Positions 43,802 through 56,819 of a stretch of DNA of 64,000 nucleotides are shown piece by piece. Each line of letters starts with the position of its first letter. Positions within the stretch are counted from its first letter, which is position 1. The notes beneath the pieces are model-generated. The model was not told where the DNA came from and did not search any database. It worked only from the letters and a program-made list of their open reading frames with translations. A program made the translations under genes and the position numbers. Source of the DNA: Apium graveolens (lineage: Eukaryota > Streptophyta > Magnoliopsida > Apiales > Apiaceae); NCBI RefSeq assembly GCF_009905375.1, contig NC_133653.1, positions 59,771,956-59,835,955 on the forward strand. The letters are read 5' to 3'.

Positions 43802-44987
43802 TTTGTATTTTTGTGGTATTAATTTGATTTATTTTGAAATTTATTTGAATTTGATGAGTTTTTATGTGATATTTGATTCGTGTAGTTATTGATATGAGTT
43901 TGAATTGCTAAATAGGTAATTAATTGAAATGATTGAGTTAGTTTGTTAATCAGGTTTATCCGGTTTGTTAGGTTTCGTTTGAATTATTGAATGAATTTGT
44001 AAAATTTTACGGTGTTCATAGATGAGAACTGGCGGAAATGTTGTGCGTTGGATGACAGAACTTCATTGAGAAGTTAATTGTGACTTGTGAGTATGTTTTA
44101 GTAGTTTTGGAACTAATAGCGATTGCGTAGGATTTTCCGATTTAATGATTGTGTAACTTGATATATTTTTACCGAGTATATATTATTTGAAGTAAGTTAG
44201 GAATGTGACGCATTTTTGGCTCTAGAAAAAATCACTCTCAAGACATAGATATCAAATAGACATAGTGGTTTTTGCTGAACTGATGCTTTTTGGTTGGGCA
44301 TAAGTGTATGGATGTCAGCAAGTATCATCTAGAGAAGCAGGTGACAGACCATAAGTTCCTATAAACTATATGTGGAAAGATTTGTCAATGCATATTAGTG
44401 TAGTCCCATTTAGATGTTACTGCGGGTAGAGGGCCAATTACACTAATATTTTATATGTTCGAGATTTTTTCATGTATAGTATCTGTGTGTTCATTGCTTT
44501 TAAAGTTTAACCTGTAGTAGTTTTTAATTTTGTAGCTAATTGTTCCGCATTAGTCAGATTTTGTAGCATATTTGTCCAAATTGTTGCCTAGACAGTGTTT
44601 GCCTCCTGTTGATATTCTATGATTATTCTCCCAGGCTTCAGATGAACTGAGTAGTACTGATATCTTATTGAACGGTGATAGATGCTCAAACATTTATTGA
44701 ATACCCTGACATAAACACATGAAACGGAGCACAAACTAAGACTTTAATGGGGTGCCCAAAAGAGTGTCAAAGTGTCATATGGCATGATGTGGCATGACAC
44801 TCATGTCAACTCTCCATCGGAGAAATAAGAGTGCCAACTAAAATTTCCAATTTTGGCACCGTCACAAAATGGAAAATGTGTATTACATCTCTTTAAAACA
44901 TATACCTTTAGAATTAGCAAAAAAACATATACCTTTATATCTAGTTTTAGTTATACTTGTATGAAAATATTGGCAACTCTAACTGTC
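43802..44987. other. Intergenic, no gene seen
   Basis: The 3' flank of the secreted-protein gene. No recognisable coding sequence. Short imperfect inverted motifs (TGTCATATGGCATGATGTGG) near 44770-44800. Confidence 0.5.
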
Positions 44988-45474
44988 TAGGAAGCACCGA
45001 CACTCCAAAAAGGATGGCGTATGCGTGTCGACACGGCCGACACGGCACCGACACAGCTGAGTACGTGTCGGACACGCCACATGACATGTCGACAGAAAAT
45101 GGCAACCGATACGCGACCGACACGGGTGCGACACGCGACCAACACGGCCCACCGACTCAGCCCATATAAAAAAGCCCAAAATCATCTTAAAAAAGTCCAA
45201 AATCTTTTTTCAAAGCCCAAACCATCTTATATTAACCCTAATTTTGTGTCTCTCTGTCTTTTATAACCTTCCCTCTTCATCTTTTATAACCATATATATA
45301 TACAATCAAATATATACATACATCTATATATATATATAACACATATAAAAATATTTTTTATATTTTTATAACTTTTTTTTCCGTGTCCCGTATCCAGAAC
45401 CCTTTGATAATTGACGAATTCCCGTGTCCCGTGTCCCGTATTCCGTGTCGCCGTATCAGTGACGGTGCTTCCTA
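44988..45474. mobile_element. GTGTC-rich inverted-repeat element (MITE-like)
   Basis: Ends TAGGAAGCACCGACACT and AGTGACGGTGCTTCCTA form an almost perfect terminal inverted repeat. The interior is rich in GACACG/CGTGTC words on both strands (45020-45150 and 45380-45460) and holds a TA-rich centre with (TA)n at about 45290-45330. No convincing target duplication was found, so superfamily is open. Confidence 0.7.
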
Positions 45475-48152
45475 GCTGACTGCTAACCACCAGAGCAAAA
45501 TTTGTTAAGAAGTGTGGCAAAAATACTATTGAAGTATACCTTTAGTGACAGTATACAGTATTAACGAATACTAGTTAGATTGACTATATAACAAATATTG
45601 CACTTTGGTGACCTATATTATCATTCTTTTGCACTTTGATGCCCGACTGACAAAAGTATGCATTTCAGTGGAAAAAACTTTTGCTAGTGAGCAGTGACTA
45701 TGCACAACTGCCATTAAAAGAGAAGTTATCGCCTTTAAGTTTTGTTTTAAGTTATAAATATTAGGATGATATATGTATTTCTGTAAGCTTACACATTATA
45801 TGTTTTGCTCTGTAATTGAAATATCTGATTGTCATATGCAAAATCAGATATAGTCTAATTGTCAAATGCTCATATGCAAATTATCTAGTTATTATTTGAC
45901 TAAAGCTTTGGTGGCTAAGATCTTCAATTTTCGGAGGATATTCAATTTTTGTGAGAGTTTTGTTTTATTCTTAAATTTGATACTCGGTCATTATGAATAT
46001 TATTTATTTTGAATTTTTTTGCAGAATAATTGATGTTTTATTTTCTCTATTGCTCAATATGAATTACTTTAATTTCAATTTGAAATTTACTTTCGCGAAA
46101 GATGGGATCACCATTTTGTGTTTAATTAGAAATGTCATATTGTGATTTGTGAGTGCGATAAATTTACATTATACTATAAATAACTGAAATTACATTATAT
46201 CAACCGACTACGAATTCGACGAATTTGTATATAATGGTATAGTATAAATGATTAAGACTATTTTAGCAATCTTAAAACATAAAAATATATCTTAAGATAA
46301 TATTTCCCTTGTCTCTGCGGTGCAACCATTTTCATGTCTAATAATACTCATCTTTCAAAACAGAATTGCAAACGGAAACCCGCCCAAAATTGCAAAATCA
46401 CATTATTGGTTATTGATTAAGTTCTGATTTTAAATATTTAAAATGGCACTTAGTTGTTGTTTATGAAGGTTCCAATATAAATCTGAACCGATTGAAGCTG
46501 AATGGCGCCAAATAATTATAATCTACTATATCATTTGCTATATAACGGGCATTCCTATGGTTTCTGCATCAACATATGGTTCCTGCGAACTGCAAGTATG
46601 AGTAAATGACTTGGCCATAATTACTTTACTTTATTGTCTGTTGATCTTTACGAGTAGTAAAACACATTAGTATATAGTTTAACGCGACGGTTCAATGCGA
46701 GTGAGTGAGCAAAAATCCTGAATCCAAGCCGGATAAAAGTTGCAAAATGTACATCAGTGAAAATCGGAAAACTTTATATTTCATGTACTAGTTTTAAAAT
46801 CGAATCAATTATTTTTTGTTCGACTTTGATTCAAAATTTATTGAACTACATTGTTGGATGCCTGTCTAGGTTAGTACAGAAATCTGGTTCCAACATGCAG
46901 TTAACTAATTACTATGTGATTTGAACTCAAAGTTGCACCCTGCTCATGCCTATGTCCGAGTAGATTTGAACTGGAGTCTGGGAGATGCACAAAAGTCGTG
47001 AGCTAATTGTGTAGTGTTCAATACCCATTTTTCACCAAAGCTTGTGGATTTTTTGCCGGACTGGCGAACGTGTAATCTTGATACTTGCACATTTTCCCCA
47101 AAAAACAAATCTCTTGTTATAACACCAACCACGAAAGAAATATAAAAAAATCTTCACCCGGTTATAATCTCAGAATTAAGATATTTTATATTTCAACATT
47201 TCAACATAAAATTCCTTGTTCTCACCTGTGACATCATAGATTACATTCCAAATTTGCTCAATTATCCATAGTCAAAGGTAAGTAGGTAACATATATTCTT
47301 ATAATATTTAATAAATATGAATTGCCTCTTTTTTTAACACTTATTCTAGAAGTAGAAAATTCAACATATTAGAGCTCGTGATTAGTGGAACCAATCTTAA
47401 ATATTTATTAACTTCCAAACAAACTGGAAATCCAAGATGGAGCCCCAAGATCACCAAATCATATTTATCCAGTTAAAAAATGTATGACACTATTTTTTCT
47501 AATTCTGTGACGGAATGTGACTTGGAATTTGATTTTATTCAGTTAATTAGGTTTGCCTATCGTACTTTAGCTGTATAAATGTATCGTCAAATTTCTGATC
47601 CCCGTGAATGGATATATGTTAACATTGCAAAGATAGATAAATATCACGAGAACCTTATCTAACTTAACCACTTAAAAGTGAAAATAATACTGAAAGCAGC
47701 CACCAATCACCCATATTGTCTGCTTTATTGAATATTAACATGCTCTACATGATCCATGGGATATTAATCCCCCTCGTCAGTTCATGTGTTTCTTTGTTTA
47801 TCTTTTCATCTTTCTACATGCTTTTCTATATGTACACACTTTGTTTATATATTCCATAGATGCAATACCCCCGACATGAAGTCTAAAGATGTAAGAACTA
47901 TTGAATTTGGACACTTTTTAGGTATTATACTGTATTTTATAAAATATTTTTTTTACCGATTCATCTTTTAAAAACCGAACTAATTAAATTGTTTCAATTT
48001 CTTATCCCTAAACCAACCAATCCAATCCGCGTTCACCTTAATTATACATATTCTATACAACTTAGATCAACCCTGGTCTTGGGCATGGGTTTGACTCTCG
48101 TATCTGACTTTCTCTTGTATCCGACATGCTGATTTTTTGTATATCTTGATTG
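45475..48152. other. Intergenic, no gene seen
   Basis: 2.7 kb of AT-rich DNA. Open frames (for example 46950-47132 minus) are short and without motifs. No repeats of note. Confidence 0.55.
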
Positions 48153-48160
48153 CCTAAATA

Positions 48161-48693
48161 CAGTGTTCCAGTGTTCCATAGGCGTTCCAGGACGGTTAAT
48201 TTCGGAAGAATATAAATATTATTTTTTATTTTTATAATTATATAATGATCAATATATCAAATATTTGTTTGACAAAAGAAATTAGAATGATATTAAACAG
48301 TATCTACACATTTGACATTCATTATATACTAATTATTGAATTTATAATATCAACTAATAATTTTATTCACACTTGTAAACTAATTACAATATGTCATTTT
48401 TATATTTTAAGTGAGAAAATAAATATATTAGATTACTTGTTATTTATTACCAATACTTTTTATTAGAAATTGGAATGATAAAATTATAAAATTAATGAAT
48501 TAAAATTATAAAAAATATGATTTTTTAATTATTTTCAGCCTAGACCACCTAGAACCGATTTTTGACCGCCTAATCTTGATTTTGACCCGATTTTCAAAAA
48601 AATGCCTAAATCACCGCCTAGGTTCGAGTCGAGCCGTTTTACCACCGACCGCATGGCGCCTAGGCACCGCCTAGATCGATTTTTAGAACACCG
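48161..48693. mobile_element. hAT MITE
   Basis: Starts CAGTGTTCC and ends GAACACCG, short hAT-type inverted ends, and is flanked by the 8-bp CCTAAATA on both sides (48153-48160 and 48694-48701). The 533-bp interior has an AT-rich left half and a right half rich in CGCCTAGGCG-like palindromes (GCCTAGACCACC, CGCCTAGG, GCGCCTAGGC). No transposase. Confidence 0.9.
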
Positions 48694-48701
48694 CCTAAAT
48701 A

Positions 48702-50821
48702 TCAATAAAAGAAAAGCGCGCATTAATGATCAACTCATTCTAATTGTTAAACAATGGTTGAAATGGTGGTTTATAACCGACCAATCGAGAAATTCGATCA
48801 CAAATAAATTTATAACCGACGATTGCGGGTTAGTTATGACTTGTTGGGCACTGATGTTATACACATCACAAACAAAGACAATCAAGTCCGAGTCAACATT
48901 ATTCCCAACCAGTTCATCGGTAGGAAAATGTGAAATGACTTAACCGACCGGGTTCATCGGTCGGAATGCAGTAGGAAATGACCTTGATAACCTTGATAAT
49001 TGATTGAATGGTCATTTATGATCAGACTTTAACAAATTATTCTAATCGGTCGGTTGTGATCGATTGTGACCCTTATTTCCAATTGGCTAAACTCATTTCT
49101 GATTAAATTTTGTAATTAGAAATGTTCGTTTTTCTTATAGTGTATATACATGGGAACGACACTATCAACTTCTATGTACACACTAATACTTTACAATATA
49201 CATCTTTTACACAAAGTTTTCATGAAAAAATGTATGTAAAATCTGAAGAAAATAAAGAGGAGGAAGTAGGAATACAATCTTTTTGACTTGGTGTTTGCAG
49301 CCTTGCAGGCGTGTTGAAATTTTATGCATAGCTTCATGCATGCGCATAAATAATGTATGTGTGTTTAAGGCCTATGCATAGTTTGTGGGTCGGTTCGGTT
49401 GGATTGTGATTCCTGTCTTTACAAATTTCAAACAACAATGAATATTTAGCTCCATAACTCCATTAATGTAGTAGACTAGTAACAGAGTGTTTGCTCCAAT
49501 ATTGAAAAAATCAACTTAAGCCCTAGTTAGTAGTTACTCCAGTTGACACTTGATATACAGTGTATCTCCAGATTAATGGACTGGGGTCATATCTATTACT
49601 TCCAGCAGTCAACTATAAAATTAGTTAACTGATTAAAGATTTCATGTGTTTCAACCTATAAATCTTAACTAACTCGACCCCACTGCCTTACTTTTTGTTC
49701 CCTTGATTAATTCCATGGGAATATGGGATGCATGTAATCTAGAAAATGAGAAATGGTAAGATACTGTTGTAATTATAAGCTGGGTTAAATTAATTAAGAT
49801 ATATAATCCTCCGTCTGTCGGAACCTTATTGTCATATGAAAAATGATACAATTCCTAAATGAGTTCATACAATCATTCTTGAATGATGTATATTATATAA
49901 TTATTTGTTATTTCCTACGGATGAAATGAACTTCTCTTCCAAATATATTAGCTACACAAAAAAACAAGTTTCGAAACAATTGATACATTAATTCTTAGGT
50001 ATGTATGTAACGTTACTCCTGTCATATTCAAACTTTGGTTAGTTTAAAAAAAGTCGAAATATAATCTTTCATTTAGGACGGATAGAATAATAAATTAATG
50101 TAGTAATAATTAAAAGGTTTGATTCCCTAACTTTTTACTGAATGATGTAGTATAATGCGATTTTGATTTTTCAGGATAACACGATTTTGACACGTCAGTA
50201 TTTGAGATACAAAATTTTGTAGTAAACATTTTTGATTTTGTAGTATAATCAGTATTTGAGTAAAAAATGAATTTCTTGCATTTGCCTTTTTAGAATTCTG
50301 CGGGATATTGAACTAAATTCTTTATTAAATCTTAAAAGTTAATTAAAATTTTTGCCTAGATTAAACCTCTAATTCCTCCTCTGTGAATCGTAGTGACGTA
50401 CTATTAGAAATCTATACTATAATATAATAATTGAAATGTGTTATATTTTGATTCACGGTTTTTTTTATATAGTAGGTAACCCGCAGCCGCTACCCTTTGG
50501 TTGCGCATTGGGTAAATCCTACGGGCTCACGCAATAACCTGCAAACCACGTGAACCAAGATAAACCGTATTTAATACTCTGACTCAGGAGCCATAATCAT
50601 AAATTCTCCTCCCGTGGAATTCACGATTATTTTGATTATTAAAAATTAAAATAAATAATAATATATACATATTAAAGTACTAAATTGCTAAATCACTAGA
50701 TATGATCTTCTTAAAGTATTTTCAACGGTAGGAATTCTTAGTTATAATATATGTGGCACGTAATATAGATAATATGTTAAAAAAATAGTACTTCAATGCA
50801 CTATATACCTTACCAAAACTA
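48702..50821. other. Intergenic, no gene seen
   Basis: Contains AACCGACC/GGTCGG words at 48775-49060 and a stretch at 50476-50620 (GGTAACCCGCAGCCGCTACC, CGGGCTCACGCAATAACC) that looks like part of a dispersed repeat of unknown class. No supported ORF. Confidence 0.5.
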
Positions 50822-50852
50822 GGGATTTTTGCCCGCGCTACGCGTTCTAAAT
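50822..50852 (-). other. Second Helitron-like 3' terminus
   Basis: The minus strand reads GAACGCGTAGCGCGGGC (hairpin CGCG-TAG-CGCG), then CAAAAATCC, then CTAG followed by T. It is closely similar to the terminus at 32589-32622 and in the same orientation. Confidence 0.5.
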
Positions 50853-51139
50853 ATATTTAATTTTTTTATAAATAATATAGAGAGAAATATTTACGTAACT
50901 TTTCAGTTAATGAAAAAAATGTACGCGGATATACTCTTTCACGTATGTTAGAAAAATATATGACGTGTTGTCATATTTTTTGTTTTAAAAAATAATTAAC
51001 TAATTTTAATTTTTGTTTGTAATAAAATCAGCGCATGTTTCACGTTTTTTCATATGATATAGATTAATTTTAAGGTATATTACAATTTTAATAAGGAAAT
51101 GATTTAAAAATAATTTATTTAATTAATAATAAAATAAAA

Positions 51140-51705
51140 TAATTTCAACATGTATTTTTTAATTTGTGTTGATTAATTTATAAAATGTGATAAATATTAA
51201 TTTATCCTCATATCAAGATTCAAATTAAAATATAATTTGTTCTTATATTATTTTAATGATAAAACATAAGATTTAATTTAATAATGTTTACAAAGTTTCA
51301 ATAGCATGTATATTGTAATATTTTATTTAAAAGAATTTAGATTTATATTTTAAGATTAGGTAATTCATACCCAACATATCTTTAACAAAGTGTTGAATTT
51401 AGGCACAATACTGTTAACGGCAAACAAAACATAGAACGTGATAATTATAAATTTATAAAATATGATAATTATTAATTTATAAGGATATAAGGATTAAAAT
51501 TAAAATATATTTTGTTCTGATATGATTTTAATGATAAAACGTAAAATTTAACTTAATAATCTTTACACAATTCCAATAGTATGTATATTGTAATATTTAA
51601 TTTAAAAGAATTTAAAATTTTAAAGATAAGGTAATTCATACCCAACATATCGTTCATAATGTGTTGGATTTAGGTAAAATACCGTTAACTGCAAACAAAA
51701 CATAG
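51140..51705. repeat. Two tandem copies of about 280 bp
   Basis: Both copies share AATGATAAAAC, CATGTATATTGTAATATTT, GGTAATTCATACCCAACATA and GCAAACAAAACATAGAAC. The first ends about 51438, the second about 51705, just before the leader of the B3 gene. Confidence 0.8.
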
Positions 51706-51733
51706 AACAGAGAGTTCTGCCGAGGGAGAATCG

Positions 51734-54546
51734 ATGACTACTACTTCAAATCATGGAAACCAACTCTCTCAATCAGAAGATTATGAACAATTTATGGAGG
51801 TTAGTATCCCCATCTATCCATATTTTATTTGTTTATCAATTGGTTGTACAGTTCATGGCTAATAGTTTGTTTAATGAGATTTGTATATGTAATTCTCCAT
51901 TTGTATGTATAACAGTAACAGATACTAAACTTTACTTAGCCGATTTTAGTATGTATTGTGTCCGTCAGTAGTTCGCGTGCGAGATAGAGTATCGTCAGGG
52001 GTTCGTATTGATGTTGATTGCATGTTTTAGTTCGGAGTCATATAGACAATGATTTGAATTCAAATTGATATAATTAGTTCACCGCTGTATGACTGTGCTT
52101 CCGTATAGCAGATTGATAAGATTTCCAAAAGTAGATTATTCACGAATTTTTGAAAATTTCTTCATGAGCTGTTTTGGATTGAGTTTTAAGTTTCAATGTT
52201 CAGGAACTTAAAAGAAAGCACGACTCATGGAATGTTGACTGGGATATGGGTAAATATGTCAGACAATGTTTTTAATTGCTTGTTGGATGCTTATTTAAAA
52301 ACTTAGGTATACATGATTGATAAATGTTAAATGTAGGTAGATGACGAAAACCGTTAGGCAGTTTTGTTTCTGCAAATGTGGAGAAAGATGAGGATGGAAC
52401 ATTTGTAAGTTTTTATCTGATTGTATTTGAACGTTATTAAGAAACCCAATTTATATTGTACCTCACTGCATTATCTATCGAAAATTGCAGAGGGTTCCGT
52501 CTAGTTTTATTGATAAATTCAGGAGTAAACTTCATTCCTAATTACACCTAAAGTGCAAGACAATTGTTTGGAATGCGGAATATGATAAGTATCGAAAAAA
52601 AATCTGCGACCTTCAAGAATTTATGAGATTTTATGATTTAAAGATGTATTCTGTTGTTGTTTTTGATTATTATGGGTATGACAACTTTACTATCCAGTGT
52701 TTCAACCATATGGCTGTTTCGATTACACATCCATCAGTTGAGCCAATGTTTTTCTTCAACAAAGAGAACTATAACAATTGGATTATGGATGAGTTTATAT
52801 ATTGTCGTAATCATGATGTTACCGAGAGGTACCTTGCTTGTATTCACTACAATGCTGTAAGACTTGATTGTGAACAATCCTTGATGGTGATCAGACAATA
52901 CTCAAGTATGGAGGACTTGGATAATATGGTAACAACTCTCTCTATCTATAAATTTATTATTTACCTCATATCTATAAATATTTGGTTTACTTATCTTAAA
53001 TCTAATATTCAATGTGCTCAATTGAACAGGAACTGCCTACTCATTTGAAAAATTTGTATAAGCGATGGAAAGGAATGTCCAAGATATATCTGAAGCATGG
53101 CTGCAGAAAATGGGATGTACTCATCCATTGGGTTGGAGAAAAGTGTTGGTTTGGGAAAGGATGGTCTGGAGTTCTGAAGGAGTTGAATATCTGTGCAGGT
53201 GATGTAATAGTTATGAATATGGCTCATGAGCTACCAGAGATTGTTCTACTTTTTATTTTTAATCAGAAAGAAGTGGAAGCTGAGAAAAAAGAAGGTATCT
53301 CACAATTCTTTTTATTTTGCTATGAGGGTGTAACACTTTATTTGAAAGATCAGTCTTTTAATATCTGGAAGATTCAAATATATTTACTAATAAATTTAAA
53401 TTTGATAATTAACGAATAGGGGATAGAAATGGAAGAAGATCATTTTATAAGATTTTTTTCGAGGGTCCTTTGAAGCTTGGATATATTGTGAGTAACCTAT
53501 TGTTTTTTACCCATATTCTTGTATGTTATTAGTAAATTATCAATAATTCTTTTATGTTTTAACATTGTAACAGACAATCCCAAGGTTTTTAGGCCAGGAG
53601 ACTGAAAAACATCTCCTTGGTGTTGAACATATTATAATAAATGGGATTCTGTGGGATGTGAGATACGATGCTAAATTAAGAATACTTTATGGGCTAAAAC
53701 AACTGATTAAGTATTTTGGTCTGGTGGAGAATGATATGATATTATTCAGTTTCTATGGGAATGGTGAGTTTTGTGGAAGGATTTTTATGTGTGAAGAAAC
53801 GGAAATTACACGTTCCATAGCAGAAAGTAATCGGAGGAGAAAGCCTAGTGCCAATTTTTTTCTTTTTGAAGATAATGTTACAGATTCACCTCCTGGAATT
53901 GGTAAGCCATATGTTTTGTTTCCTTATTTACTTTGCAGGGTCCTTTTACATAAGCAGTGGTCTTGAAATTAACATTGTCTTATATCCGTTCTTAGAATAA
54001 AATGTTGAAATTGTGGATCTGTCAACTGAGATGGAGTTGGAAGGATATGATAACATTGCACAGGACAATGCTGGAATACATAATATGCAGTTGATGGAAA
54101 ACAACAATCCACATGATGCGCAAGTTGGAATGAATCTCCAGTTTTCTAAATTATTGGCTGGAAGTCTCTTGAACTCTAAATGTCATGGAGCGGTAAATAA
54201 TAATATATAAGAGTATAATATAACTATTTCGAATACCTTGTTGTATTATGTTCAGGAACAGACTTATCAAATTATGCTAACATATTCAACTATTGTGCAG
54301 CACATTCCTAGAACTATAAGATTTCGAGATCAAATGTGGAAAAACGGAGACATGGTGAAGTTCAGAACTGGCCAAGGAGTTTGGGACATAAAAATAGTGC
54401 TAAACGGGACAATTGCCAGATTTTCGCGTGGATGGAGCAAATTTGTCAAAGATCTTGACTTAAAGGAGGATGACAATCTGCGCTTCACATTACAGCAAGA
54501 CAATGTTGTTCCAACTTTTAACATTGAAGTCAATCCTCCCAATTAG
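51734..54546 (+). pseudogene. REM-type multi-B3-domain gene 1, with premature stops
   Basis: The exon structure can be followed by GT-AG sites: 51734-51799, 52204-52249, about 52338-52404, 52491-52928, 53030-53295, about 53419-53490, 53577-53901, about 54000-54192 and 54256-54546. Four B3-like units are visible: one in 52491-52928 (FMRFYDLKMYSVVVFDYYG), one in 53030-53295 (WDVLIHWVGEKCWFGKGW), one in 53419-53901 (IPRFLGQETEKHLLG, FSFYGNGEFCGRIF) and one in 54256-54546 (FRDQMWKNGDMVKF, FSRGWSKFVKDLDL). REM proteins are plant DNA-binding nuclear proteins. TAA at 52539-52541, a stop/shift near 52350 and TGA near 53473 lie inside conserved domains, so it is probably a pseudogene. Exon 2 is 46 nt, as in gene 2 at 60587. 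Confidence 0.75.
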
Positions 54547-54839
54547 TAATTATCCTCCATATATTTCATAGAATCTGAACCTGCTACTTAACAGTATCAA
54601 TGTAGTTTGGAGATTGAAGTTTGTTATTGTGATGCTGTTGGAATACTATTTATATCGATTTGAACGTGTTCCATGTGCTTATGCTTTAAATTATATTGAA
54701 TTATATTGTAATACGCACATGGTAAACTCTACCTTTTTCGTTTTCATACTTATCTATAAATTTGGTTTGCTCTCCTAAAGCTCTGTATGTTTGTAATGAT
54801 TTGCATATTGTAACGTACAAACTTTTTCTTTTTGAAAAT

Positions 54840-54965
54840 CATAATCTCTTGAAATTCGATCTCAAGAGATATCAGAACTTATATCAGAACTTAAGTGCGT
54901 CAGAACTTATATCAAGACTTAAGTGCGGATAGACTTCAGGGATATCAGAACGTTGCACTCATAGG
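54840..54965. repeat. Fragment with ATATCAGAACTTA motifs (relic of a Copia D-like LTR)
   Basis: Within 110 bp the words ATATCAGAACTTA, CAGAACTTAAGTGCG, CAGAACTTATATCA and ATATCAGAACG occur. The reverse form (TAAGTTCTGATAT) is the hallmark of the LTR at 61848-62440. It is probably a decayed LTR piece beside the B3 gene. Confidence 0.6.
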
Positions 54966-55362
54966 CTGATGCATGATTAATCCAAAACAATGTAATGATC
55001 CTGATTCTCTTCCTCTTGCAGTAGAAGTGACGATCTTCAAACATGAGGAAAAGAATGAGTATGTGAATATGTACAGTATGCACCAACACATGTAAAATGG
55101 TTTTATGTTAACCTTTTTAAAAGTATCTTCTCAAAATGAGGACCTAATCAGCACATTCCTTAAGGACACATCAAAAATTAAGAGTAACATGACAGTTGAA
55201 AACAGGAAAAAAATTCAAATTGTTAACTACCATTCGATTGTTACAGATCATGGTAACTGTTAAATTTATCAGAAAATAACTGCCAAAAACTACCAGCAAT
55301 ACTCATATGTATATATACCTTTGGGTGTTTTTAGAATTTTAATGTATATTACAGATTACAAA

Positions 55363-55956
55363 ATGGCTTCAAGAAGTGAGAAGAGGAAGAGATGGTCAGG
55401 CATAAAGAATGTCCCGGAGCAAGAGTTGCAAAATTTGGCTATAGTGTGCGCAGAATTCAATAATGACATGGAAGAAACAAAGATTATCTACTCAGAGATG
55501 TATGCTACAATGGAAAATAGGCAATCTGAATTGTTTGCTCGTTCTATTGGCCTTGAAGAATAATTCAAGTAATATTCAAATGTTTATCTGTTTTTATGAT
55601 TTATATTGCTTTATATTACAAATTTAATGGACTCAGTTTCGATCATTCACAGCGAAATAGAGAGTACTCTGAAAAATGGATCAAGGAAAAAATATGGAGA
55701 ATCATCACAAAGTAGTACTGAAATTTCACATTCTTATACAGTGGATTCACGCAGATTCCTAGGTGATACGTCCACATCTCTACATGGTCATGAGAACAAA
55801 TTCAAACAGAACACAGAATAAATGGTAAGTGCATTTCAAAAGTTTGGTGATGGATGGAAAGAACATCTTAATACTTTGAATGCTCGTGCTGATATGTTGA
55901 GTGAAGAAAGTGGAAAGCTTCGCATATTATTAGATGATTATGCTCGAAATATATAA
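55363..55956 (+). CDS. Small hypothetical gene, helical protein (structure unresolved)
   Basis: An ATG at 55363 in good context (AAAATGGCT) starts MASRSEKRKRWSGIKNVPEQ, 66 codons to TAA at 55561-55563. Two more protein-like stretches in the same frame follow: 55621-55821 (SVSIIHSEIESTLKNGSRKK, Ser-rich) and 55822-55956 (FQKFGDGWKEHLNTLNARAD, GKLRILLDDYARNI). They are separated by stops, so either introns join them or the gene is decayed. TATATATACC lies at 55311-55320. The protein would be basic at the start and helical after that. No family recognised; it lies between two B3 genes. Confidence 0.4.
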
Positions 55957-56214
55957 ATTATGTTGTAGTCGATATGCTGTGATGATGTATTCTACTTCCT
56001 CTACTTGGAGGATAGTAATAAACGTTTTTATGCAATAATTACAACTATGATTGATTGTTAATATTGGATTACTGTCATGTTGTGTTTACTGTAGATGTTT
56101 AAAAACATATATATACATTGAACAACAATTAAAAATGCAGTTTATTCTATATACAAATATGTCTTCCTTACATGATAGACATATATCACATTCACATACA
56201 TTGAAAGAATTTCA

Positions 56215-56814
56215 AACTTGCACAACCTGACCATCAATTGGTGGTTCGGGATCATTAACTTCAAAGTCCTGAAATCTTGCTTGCTCTGGCCTAATACCTA
56301 AATCCATGTTTAGGAAATTCTGTATATCTGCAATAGGCCTATCAAATGTTCGAAGGTCATGAGATTCCTGTCTTCCAAGTGTTGCCAAACGACGTGCAAC
56401 TGCATTCCTATTAGGATGAACCAAATTAAGTTCATAACGGATGTTCTTATCACTAAGCCTTGAAAGAATAAGTCTAAAAGTCTGTCCGAAATGTGGTGTA
56501 ATCCCTTCTTCTTTGTAATATTTGCATTCTCGGTATGCTTGTATAATTTTGGTTTCAATGATAACCTGTTCGTAAGAATCCTGGAATGCACGACGCATAC
56601 CTAATAAAATAGCCCATAATCCACTATTCAAATTTGTGAGTCCTGGAATTGTGCCATAAGTAAGTCTGAGAAGATGACCTCCTGCATCTCTTACAACAAC
56701 ACCAATACCATTTCTATTATCGCCTTCAGGAGCATTCTGGACATACTCACTATGGACATTAATCTTCACCCAACCATTAGGAGGAAATTGTCATACACGC
56801 TCAACATGTTCCAT
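56215..56814 (-). pseudogene. RNase H-like domain protein with early stop
   Basis: Minus-strand ORF with the plant RVT_3/RNase H pattern: PPNGWVKINVHSEY, GIGVVVRDAGGHLL, SGLWAILLGMRRAFQDSY, VIIETK, then HPNRNAVARRLATLGRQ near the C-terminus. The classic motif Asp of KINVDG is His-Ser here, and an ATG at 56812-56814 is followed after seven codons by TGA (56791-56793). Such proteins derive from LINE-type RNase H and are common solo genes in plants. The missing residue and stop suggest it is inactive. Confidence 0.65.
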
Positions 56815-56819
56815 TCTAC

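Noticed and set aside
44957..45266. Open frames rich in Thr/Arg/His on both strands
   Set aside because: They arise from GACACG word repetition in a non-coding inverted-repeat element.
48602..48943. 113-codon plus-strand open frame
   Set aside because: It starts inside the hAT MITE and reads out of it into intergenic DNA, so it is not a gene.
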